Assembly: GCA_020721025.1 (NCBI GenBank)
Contig: DYNO01000008.1
Coordinates: forward strand, 1 to 33,295
DNA from: Thiomargarita sp.
GTDB lineage: Bacteria; Pseudomonadota; Gammaproteobacteria; Beggiatoales; Beggiatoaceae
Reading direction: 5' to 3'
DNA length: 33,295 nucleotides
Shown: in pieces, positions 8,662 through 17,400 of the stretch
Layout: each line of letters begins with the position of its first letter
Numbering within the stretch: position 1 is the stretch's first letter
Position numbers and translations under genes: made by a program
Notes under the pieces: generated by a model
The model's database searches: none
Told to the model about the DNA's origin: nothing
Seen by the model: only the letters and a program-made list of their open reading frames with translations

Positions 8662-8936
8662 GGCTTTCCTCGTGATGATGTGATAAAAACTGTTACATTT
8701 CGGCTAACAACGATTCATAACCCGTGAAAACGCTCACTTTTGGGAATTTTGAAAATAAGATTTGAGCGGCGTAACTCCTACATTCGCAACTATTGTAAAG
8801 CATTTCGCCAACAGTAGCGAACGCAATTCATTTTATTGTGTCCATTATCGTGTGACGGTCGGTATCGTTGTTGTTATTCTGGAAATTGGGGGAATCTGGT
8901 TAAAAATGCGTAAGATGTTTATTTATCACTGTAAAT

Positions 8937-9695
8937 TTATTCAGTCAAGGTATTGCGTCCGCGTTCCCCGTGAAAATATTCCTGCAACCACGGATGATCA
9001 AAATTCACCAATGTATTCAAAGGTTCAGCCGCAATCAACTTCCGGTCTGCCAACACTGCCACTCGATCTGTCACCTTCCACAACGTATCTAAATCGTGAG
9101 TGATAATCACAATCGTCAAGCCAAGCAATTGTCTTAATTGTAAAATTAACTCGTCTAATGCTGCGGCAGAGATAGGGTCTAAACCGGCAGTGGGTTCATC
9201 TAAAAATAAAATTTGTGGGTCTAATGCCAAGGCGCGGGCAACGGCAACTCGTTTATTCATTCCGCCACTGATTTGACTGGGATATTTCGCGCCAACTTCG
9301 ACGGATAAACCGACCAATGCCAATTTCAGTGCAACGATTTCTTGAATAAAATCCGTGCTTAACTTGGTATGTTCTCGCAATGGGAGGGCAATATTTTCGG
9401 CAACGGTCAGCGAACTGAATAACGCACCATTTTGAAACATCACGCCACACACTTTGCGTAACCACAACGCTTGACTGTCTGATAACGTGAGAATTTCTTG
9501 CCCCAAAATTTCTATCGAACCTGCCGCGGGCTTTTCCAATAAGATCATTTCGCGCAATAACGTGGATTTGCCCGAACCACTGCCACCGATGATGGCAATA
9601 ATTTCACCGGGGGCAATTTCTAGTTGTAGATTGTCGTGAATCGTGAGCTTGCCAAACCGCGTCACTAGGTTACTGACTTTGATAATCGGTTGCAT
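8937..9695 (-). CDS. mlaF: ABC transporter ATP-binding protein, MlaF-like
   Basis: GGSGSGKSTLLREMI; ISGGMNKRVAVARALALDPQILFLDEPTAGLDPISAAALDELI; adjacent to MlaE-like permease. Confidence 0.85.
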   Translation of the reverse strand: MQPIIKVSNLVTRFGKLTIHDNLQLEIAPGEIIAIIGGSGSGKSTLLREMILLEKPAAGSIEILGQEILTLSDSQALWLRKVCGVMFQNGALFSSLTVAENIALPLREHTKLSTDFIQEIVALKLALVGLSVEVGAKYPSQISGGMNKRVAVARALALDPQILFLDEPTAGLDPISAAALDELILQLRQLLGLTIVIITHDLDTLWKVTDRVAVLADRKLIAAEPLNTLVNFDHPWLQEYFHGERGRNTLTE

Positions 9696-10397
9696 TTAAA
9701 TTTTCAATAAACTGAAAACAATAGAGAATATCGCATCGACAATGATGACCAGAAAAATGGCGCGTACCACACTGATGGTCACTTGTTCGCCCACGCTGTC
9801 TGCACCGCCACGCACTTGTAAACCTTGATAACAGCCGACTAAGGCGATAATGGCTGCAAAAACAGGAGCTTTGCTGATACCGATAAGATAGTGAGTGATG
9901 GGCACGGCTTGCGGGAATCGGTCTAAAAATTCGTAACTGCTGACACCTAAAGATAATTTTGCGACCAACATACTGCCCATCACACTCATGACATCGGCGT
10001 AAGCACAGAGCAAGGGTAGGGTAATAATGAGGGCGAATAATTTCGGTAATACCAATAATTCCAACGGAGCAATTCCCAAAGTACGCAATGCGTCAATTTC
10101 TTCAGTGATTTGCATCGTGCCGATTTGTGCAGCATACGCCGAGCCACTGCGTCCTGCGACAATAATTGCGGTCAACAGCGGGGCTAATTCTCGTAACAAA
10201 GTGATGCCAACCAAGTCAACGATGAAAATATTCGCGCCGTAAGTACGCAATTGCATTCCGCCTTGATACGCTAAAACTACGCCGATGAGAAAGGCAAGCA
10301 GTCCCACGATAGGCAGGGCGGTCACGCCGGAACTGTAGAGATTTGCAAGGAGGGCTTGCCAGCGAATGCGTTGGGGGTGGCGCAATACCCGTCCCAA
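9696..10397 (-). CDS. mlaE: ABC transporter permease, MlaE family
   Basis: LLRELAPLLTAIIVAGRSGSAYAAQIGTMQITEEIDALRTLGI is the MlaE hallmark. Confidence 0.92.
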   Translation of the reverse strand: MGRVLRHPQRIRWQALLANLYSSGVTALPIVGLLAFLIGVVLAYQGGMQLRTYGANIFIVDLVGITLLRELAPLLTAIIVAGRSGSAYAAQIGTMQITEEIDALRTLGIAPLELLVLPKLFALIITLPLLCAYADVMSVMGSMLVAKLSLGVSSYEFLDRFPQAVPITHYLIGISKAPVFAAIIALVGCYQGLQVRGGADSVGEQVTISVVRAIFLVIIVDAIFSIVFSLLKI

Positions 10398-10412
10398 GGT
10401 GATGGCGGTTTC

Positions 10413-10808
10413 TCAGATAAATCCAATAAATCCAATGAGTTGCTTCAGTTGGTCAACTGTGTGATAGCCAATTGTTTCAAGGAGGGAAAAACGGGGTGGT
10501 TGGGGCAGCGGTTGTAGCGTCGCGGCGTGAGTGGCGGCAAGTTGTAGTAATTGTTGCTGTTCTGGATTAAAACCTTGCCAAGTGATGTGATTGCCGGCTT
10601 GTTGCCATCGTTGCGTCCAACGCGTCAGTAACCATGCACCAGAAAGATCGAGTTGGGTAAGTTGTTGACCATCAATGAAAAATTCGGTGGGAGGCGTGAA
10701 GTGATGTAGCGTTGCTTCAAGGGTGGCGAGTTCAATCACCGTCCAAGTTCCGATACAATACAGGGTGTTATCCTTCCATTGCACTTCAGGCATTACTGTC
10801 GGAGTCAT
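10413..10808 (-). CDS. STAS-domain protein, likely the split N-terminal part of a STAS-MlaE fusion
   Basis: LTQLDLSGAWLLTRWTQRW resembles a STAS motif; same reading frame as the MlaE ORF, separated by one TGA. Confidence 0.7.
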   Translation of the reverse strand: MTPTVMPEVQWKDNTLYCIGTWTVIELATLEATLHHFTPPTEFFIDGQQLTQLDLSGAWLLTRWTQRWQQAGNHITWQGFNPEQQQLLQLAATHAATLQPLPQPPRFSLLETIGYHTVDQLKQLIGFIGFI

Positions 10809-10883
10809 TCGCTTTGTTTTTAAAAAATATCTTGAATCAATAGAGTGAAAAACTGAATAAATTTCTTCGTGAGAAATAATTCC

Positions 10884-11227
10884 AAATAAAACAAACGGTT
10901 CTTCGTTCCAATGCTCCGAGGCTGTGAAAGAACCTCATTTTTTGGATTTTTGGTTATGTAAAATCAACAACTTACAAGTCAAAAATTGTCAATTTTGGGA
11001 GTTCTTTTACAGCCTCTCCACGTTGGAATGCAGCCCGGACGCTCCGCGTCACCGGTTCAAATTCTATGGGTTCAACCATCGGTATTTCGCTATCCATTTC
11101 GGCGGAGCAACAATTTTTCATCAAGATGATAAAAAGCAATCAGTTAAAAATAATCACGCGTGACGCTGGAGCGTCTGGGCTGCATTCCAACGCGGAGCAT
11201 CGGAACGAGGAACTCTTTGTTTTATTT
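10884..11227. repeat. Nested inverted repeats (family C)
   Basis: Outer arms AAATAAAACAAACGGTTCTTCGTTCCAATGCTCCG (10884-10918) and CGGAGCATCGGAACGAGGAACTCTTTGTTTTATTT (11193-11227); inner arms 11021-11052 and 11160-11192. Confidence 0.85.
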
Positions 11228-11296
11228 AATAAAAAGCTGCTGCACCGTCATTTATAGTGCCACATCAGTCAGGATGACAATATTTTTCAGAGGCTC

Positions 11297-11329
11297 AAAC
11301 CTGTCAGGTTTCCGAAACTTGACAGGTTT
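11297..11329. repeat. Short inverted repeat AAACCTGTCAGGTTT-CCG-AAACTTGACAGGTTT, possible terminator
   Basis: 15-nt arms with one mismatch, 3-nt loop; downstream of the spoT/DUF1737-like genes. Confidence 0.7.
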
Positions 11330-11344
11330 AAAATAATCAAAAAA

Positions 11345-11515
11345 TTAGTTATTTTTCAACATCATAACCTGCACAAATGATTTAATTTGTCCATCTGCAT
11401 TAAACGCTATCGTGACATTACCATGAGGAATATAGCCATCTTTAATTTTTTCGTTGACTGCTTTAACCAATTGTTTATCATACGTTTCAACGACAATAAT
11501 ATATTTCTCGCCCAT
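11345..11515 (-). CDS. Small DUF1737-like protein
   Basis: MGEKYIIVVETYDKQLVKAVNEKIKDGYIPHGNVTIAFNADGQIKSFVQVMML; start chosen at MGEK. Confidence 0.65.
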   Translation of the reverse strand: MGEKYIIVVETYDKQLVKAVNEKIKDGYIPHGNVTIAFNADGQIKSFVQVMMLKNN

Positions 11516-11608
11516 GAGAATCTCCTTTGGCTTGGTTAAAAATGAGTAGTGAACAATTGAGTCAATAAAATTAACATGTTGTAGCAAACTTTGGAATACA
11601 CTCAAGAA

Positions 11609-13777
11609 TTAAACTAATCCATGACGTTGAATATGCGTCACCACGCTCAATTGCCGCAATTGCCGCATCACACTGGCAAGTTGTTTACGGTTACGCAGAC
11701 ACAGGCATAATTTTAACAAACTGGTCGAAGCGTCGCGGTTTTCATTAGACAGTTTTTCAATATTCACGCCTAACTCCGCAAGTACATTGGCAATTTGTGC
11801 TAATGCCCCGCTTTGATTGCGTAATTCAACATGCAGTCCGACATGAAATATCCGTTGAATTTCCTTTTCCCACTGCACCATCAACAATAATTCGGGTTGT
11901 TTGTAATATTCTGCTATTTTTTTGCAATCATTGGTGTGTACCGTAATGCCATGTCCTTGCTGCAAAATTCCAACAATTTCATCATCAGGCAAGGGACAAC
12001 AACAACGTGCGTAATTGACCAAATTACCTTCCGTGTTGCCAACGAATAACGACAAACTCGATTCATCAGGTTGCGCACAATCGGCACATTCCGTAAGCCG
12101 CTGCGCCACCAATACCGCCCCCACTTCACCCCACGCAATTTGTTTGAGCAGATTGTCAAAACTGGTGGCTTTAAATATCTGGCAAACATGTGTTTTTTGA
12201 GCGTCAGTCAAGGTGGTGATTGTCAGATGATAGTTATGCAAGTGCTTGTCTAATAACTGTTGTCCAATTTTTAAAGATTCGGCATCATCCAAACCTTTAA
12301 GATATTGATGAATTTGACTTCTGGCGCGGGCGGTGCGAACAAAATCTAACCAACTGGATTTGGGACGCTCACCTTTTGAAGTGTGAATTTTAACGACTTG
12401 TCCATTTTCGAGCGGTTTGTATAACGGCACGAGTTGATTATTGACCAACGTGGCAACACAGCGATGTCCGATATCTGTGTGAACTGCATAGGCAAAATCG
12501 ACCGGTGTAGCATTCTTGGGGAGATTGATGATTTTTCCCTTCGGGGTGAAAACGTAAACTTCTTCCGGGAATAAATCCATTTTGACGTGATCAATGAAAA
12601 TTTGTGAATCTTCACCGGCGGTTTTTTGAATGACCGCGAGATTTTTCAGCCATTCGATAGTGAATTGTTGCGCCCTAGTTGCCTCGCCAGCACCGGGATT
12701 AAATTGATATAAACCGTAACTGGTAATTCCTTTTTCCGCGAGTTCGTGCATAGAGTACGTGCCAATGGTGATCTGAATTTCACCAAAAGGACTGACCAAT
12801 TCCGTATGTAACGATTGATAACCATTGGTTTTTGGGACAGCAATGTAATCTTTAAATTTATCAATCGCAGGTTTATACAAGGTATGCGCCACCCCTAATG
12901 CGCGATAACACGCATCAATATTTTTGACAGTCACATGAATTGCCAACTTTTTCGTGACTTGTTGGAAGGTTTTGCGATTGGCTTCGGTCGCTTTTTTTTC
13001 CTTCATCTGTAAATACGTGATGTAAATATTGGGCTTGCGTTGGTCAACTTCGGCATAAACTCCCAATTTTTCAAGACGTTCTAACAGTGCGGATTGGGTG
13101 GCGATACAGGATTCATCACGTTCCTGTTTCAATTGACAAAGATGTTGCAATAACACTTTATGACGATGCGGATACAACGCCGAAAAACTTAAATCTTGTA
13201 ATTCGCAGCGAATTTCATTCATGCCCAACCGGTGCGCGATAGGGGCATAAATTTCCAAAGTTTCTTTGGCAATCCGCCGCCGTGAATCCGGTTTCATCAC
13301 GCCCAACGTCCGCATATTGTGTAATCTATCCGCCAGTTTGATGATAATGACCCGCAAATCCCGACTCATTGCCACCATCATTTTACGAAAACTGTCCGCC
13401 TGCCGCTGTTCACGAGTTTGGGACGGCATTCGACTCAGTTTACTGACTCCATCTACCAATTCAGCGACTTGTTCCCCAAATTGCTGACGTAGTTCTTCTT
13501 TAGAAATATCAGTATCTTCCAACACATCATGCAGCAATGCCGCGACAATGGTTTGGACATCCATCCGCATTCGTCCCAACAAATACGCCACCGCGACCGG
13601 GTGAAAAATATACGCCTCCCCCGAACGCCGCAATTGTCCCTCATGAGCTTTCGCACTCACTTGATAGGCACGATAAACCTCATGAATTTGTTCAGGCTCT
13701 AAATACTGTTCCAATAAGTCACATAAGTGATTGATATGAACAGGATTTAGCTCGACAGGGACGAGGGGTTGCGCCAT
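11609..13777 (-). CDS. spoT: SpoT/Rel family (p)ppGpp hydrolase/synthetase with degenerate synthetase motifs
   Basis: HD motifs (IFHPVAVA, ALLHDVLEDT, KLADRLHNMRT), TGS, ACT. Start at MAQPLVPVE (13777) avoids the overlap with rpoZ implied by the ORF-track start 13852. Confidence 0.93.
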   Translation of the reverse strand: MAQPLVPVELNPVHINHLCDLLEQYLEPEQIHEVYRAYQVSAKAHEGQLRRSGEAYIFHPVAVAYLLGRMRMDVQTIVAALLHDVLEDTDISKEELRQQFGEQVAELVDGVSKLSRMPSQTREQRQADSFRKMMVAMSRDLRVIIIKLADRLHNMRTLGVMKPDSRRRIAKETLEIYAPIAHRLGMNEIRCELQDLSFSALYPHRHKVLLQHLCQLKQERDESCIATQSALLERLEKLGVYAEVDQRKPNIYITYLQMKEKKATEANRKTFQQVTKKLAIHVTVKNIDACYRALGVAHTLYKPAIDKFKDYIAVPKTNGYQSLHTELVSPFGEIQITIGTYSMHELAEKGITSYGLYQFNPGAGEATRAQQFTIEWLKNLAVIQKTAGEDSQIFIDHVKMDLFPEEVYVFTPKGKIINLPKNATPVDFAYAVHTDIGHRCVATLVNNQLVPLYKPLENGQVVKIHTSKGERPKSSWLDFVRTARARSQIHQYLKGLDDAESLKIGQQLLDKHLHNYHLTITTLTDAQKTHVCQIFKATSFDNLLKQIAWGEVGAVLVAQRLTECADCAQPDESSLSLFVGNTEGNLVNYARCCCPLPDDEIVGILQQGHGITVHTNDCKKIAEYYKQPELLLMVQWEKEIQRIFHVGLHVELRNQSGALAQIANVLAELGVNIEKLSNENRDASTSLLKLCLCLRNRKQLASVMRQLRQLSVVTHIQRHGLV

Positions 13778-13796
13778 AGGACTGGTTTTATAATCC

Positions 13797-14030
13797 TCAA
13801 CCAGATCGGCGAGAACTGTGCCCTGTAGTATTGATTTCATCAATGTTGTCATAAGTCAGTTTTCCTTCAGCTATTTCACGTAGAGCAATCACAGTCGGCT
13901 TGTCATTTTCAGCAGGGACGAGGGGTACTGCCCCCAAAGCAAGTTGGCGAGAACGCTTGCTTGCCAGCAACACCAAGCGAAACCGATTTCCAACACTATG
14001 TAAACAATCTTCGACGGTCAATCTTGCCAT
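13797..14030 (-). CDS. rpoZ: RNA polymerase omega subunit
   Basis: [30 protein letters not shown]...[20 protein letters not shown]; directly upstream of spoT. Confidence 0.95.
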   Translation of the reverse strand: MARLTVEDCLHSVGNRFRLVLLASKRSRQLALGAVPLVPAENDKPTVIALREIAEGKLTYDNIDEINTTGHSSRRSG

Positions 14031-14212
14031 TACGCAATTCCTTAGGTATTAAAACAATTTAAAATATAAAATCGTTGCAGATACACAACAGTGTCGCTAT
14101 TTTGTTGCTATCGTATTATAAATCGCTAATTTATTCAACTAATTTATTATTTAACTACGTTAAGAGAGGGTTCTCAACCAACTCATTCGCTTGGTGTATA
14201 AAACCGGTTTGA

Positions 14213-14304
14213 TATTAGACCTGTTGCAAAAGCCCAATACTGAGAAAATTTTATTGTTTTAAATCAGTATGTTGACTTTAATTATGCAAAAGGTCTATTA
14301 TTGA
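14213..14304. mobile_element. Putative MITE of about 90 bp
   Basis: Imperfect terminal inverted repeats ATATTAGACCTGTTGCAAAA and TTATGCAAAAGGTCTATTAT; no ORF. Confidence 0.5.
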
Positions 14305-14458
14305 AACTCAGTAAAATTTGCACAAAACCGAGTAAAATTATACGGGGTGGATAACAGCATTGCCCACCAACATTTGATGAGCATAAAACGTTGGCTACTT
14401 GACTTAATTATGCAAACCAGATACCTATGTCCCGATATGCCAGCGTTACGAGTCAATT

Positions 14459-17400
14459 TCAAGATGTTGCAGACGGAGAAACTCCATACTTGAAGTCAGC
14501 TTCTTGCAAACATTGGTCAATTTCCGTCGCAAGCTGTAAAATCCAAGGTTCTACAAACATATTATCATGATAGACTGGAACTTCATAGAGTTGTACCGGC
14601 ATCTCGGTCAACTTTTCCAATGTGGACGAATATTTCCACCGCCATTCAGATGACAAAAACAAAGTAATTTCCAACCCCGGCAAGGCAGTTGGCGTATAAC
14701 GTTCTAATGCCTCATAAAAATGACTGATGAACGACATATCTTGCTGCTCCCGCGACACTTGCTTGCCCAGTTTTTTATACAATCTTTTAATCCAACGATT
14801 CAAACGCAACGACCAAGCTAAGTGGATAAAATACAACCTACTTGCCACTTTATGCCCAAGATAGCTCAAACCAAAAGTTTGGATATTGCGCCAATGCCGA
14901 TACAGTCCAAAATACAAATCGTTAGGCTCCCAGATGCTATCAAGAAAGGCAACAAATCCCACCTGCTTGCCGCGCGCCATCAATTCCCTCGCCATTTCAT
15001 AAACTATCGCAGTATCCGCACAGTAAGCACATAAATAATACGGACCTTCCGGTTGTAACCCTTCAATTTCCTTCACATAATACTGTGCGATAGATTCAAT
15101 GCTCAGATTATTTCTAAATTCTGGACGATTTTGCAAGCCAAAAATATTCAAGCCGTAAACTGGATGTGTTTTTTTCATCAGTGGCGCGAGGACTCGTGCA
15201 TAATTGGTTGAACCGACAAAGAAAAACGCCTTACTCTGTCCTTCCGGTCGAATGGGTTCTAACGCACACCATTCACGAGTATATCCCTGTGCCTTGATTA
15301 ATTCTGCCAATTGCACGATGGTTGGATGTCGAAACAATGCCATCAATGGAATATCTTTATGAAAGATTTGTTGCAATTTATACAGCAAGGTCACGCCCAA
15401 CAAGGAATGTCCGCCTAAATCAAAAAAATTGTCATCGACACTGATCGGGCGAGTATTCAGCAATTTCTCAAAGATAATCACCAGTTGTGCCTCAATCTCG
15501 TCTCGCGGGGCGACAAAAGTACGCGTCGAAAGTTGTCGATTTTGCGTTGGCTCCGGCAAGCTACGACGGTCGATCTTGCCACTGAATGTATGCGGTAAGC
15601 TGTCCATTTCGATCACAATGGCGGGAACCATGTATTCTGGCAACTTTTCCTGCAAAAACTCGCGCAAAATCTCGGCAAAGTTTTCACAAGGTGTTTTCAA
15701 AACCACATACGCCACCAAACGTTTATCGCCGGCAATTTCATGAATTACGACTGCAACTTCTTGAATTTGAGGATGTTGTGCCGCAGTAGCTTCGATTTCG
15801 CCCAATTCAATCCGAAAACCACGTAATTTAATCTGATTATCAGTGCGCCCCAAACATTCCAACACACCATCGTCATGATAGCGGGCTAAATCCCCCGTTT
15901 GATACAGTTTTGCAGTGTACATCCCATCATCGGCAGTCTGAAAGGGATTGTTGATAAATTTTTCTGCTGTCAATTCATCACGTTGCAGATAGCCGCGCGC
16001 CACCCCATCCCCCGTGATGTACAACTCACCCACGACACCAATGGGAACGGGTTGCAAATAACGATCTAAAATATAAATTTGAGTATTTTCAATCGGATAG
16101 CCAATCCATTCTGCAATTTTGCCCGGATTCGCATCAGCCGGTGCAGTCACTGGAACTGGGTAACAGGTTGACCAAACTGTAGTTTCCGTCGGACCGTACA
16201 TATTCCATAACCGAGAACCGCGCGCCAACAATTGCTCTGCCAACTCAGTTGTCAAAGGTTCACCGCCACACAACAAGGTCAGGGCTGATTTTCCCTGCCA
16301 ACCCGCCGCCAATAACATTCGCCAAGTGGCAGGTGTGGCTTGCATCACTGTAACCTCTGGTAATATCTTGATTAATTGCACTCCATCTATCGCCACCTCA
16401 CGCGGCACTAAGACGACCTGCGCGCCGATGATAAGTGGAAAAAATAGCTCCAATCCGGCAATATCGAAAGAAATCGTCGTAATTGCTAAAAATTTATCCT
16501 GTGTAGTGAACTGAAACGTGTGTTGCATACTGAGCAAAAAGTTCACAAAACCTCGTTGCAACACTTGCACACCTTTTGGCTTACCCGTCGAGCCAGAGGT
16601 ATAAATCACGTAGGCTAGATTTTCTAACTTCGTTGTATTAGTTAGATTTTCTGAACTTTCCTGAGCAATTTTATGAGCATCGCGGTCTAAGCAAATCACC
16701 GTTTCAATAGATTTGGGTAATTGCGATAACAGTGAATTTTGAGTCACGAGGATGCGTAATTGCGAATCTTCCAGCATAAATGCCAATCGTTGCGCGGGAT
16801 AGACTGAATCTAAAGGAATATAAGCCCCTCCTGCTTTCAAAATTCCCAGCAAACCGATCAGCATCGACAAATGACGCTCGGTGTAAATCCCAACAAATAC
16901 GTCTGGTTGTACGCCATGTTTGCGTAAATAATGTGCTAATTGGTTCGCTTGTTGATTTAAATGACGATAGTTCAGCGTTTGCGTCCCAAAACGAACTGCT
17001 ATGGCATCGGGAGTTTTTTCTGCTTGTTGTTCAAAAAGTTGCTGTACCGATAACGTTGAATAAGGGCGTTGGGTCGCGTTCCATTGTTTGAATAATTGCT
17101 GTTCTTCTGGCGTAACGAGCGGAATCGTCGAGATTTTTTGGTATGGATCGGTCGCGACTTTTTCTAACACTAACTGTAGATGAGCAATCAAGCGTTGCAC
17201 CGTCGATTCTTTAAATAAATCAGTATGATATTCGACAATGCCGTTGAGCCCCGTGCTGGTTTCTTCCAAAAATAGCACCAGATCAAATTTGGCAGCGACC
17301 TGTTTGATATTGAGCGCGGTGGCAGTGATGCCGGGCAGTGCCAACTCTTGCGTCGGGATATTTTGGAACGCGAACATGACTTGAAATAACGGCGAAAAGT

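Noticed and set aside
10924-11257. ORFs 10924..11163 and 11066..11257
   Set aside because: They lie within nested inverted repeats (TLECSPDAPRHRF and similar are translations of the repeat).
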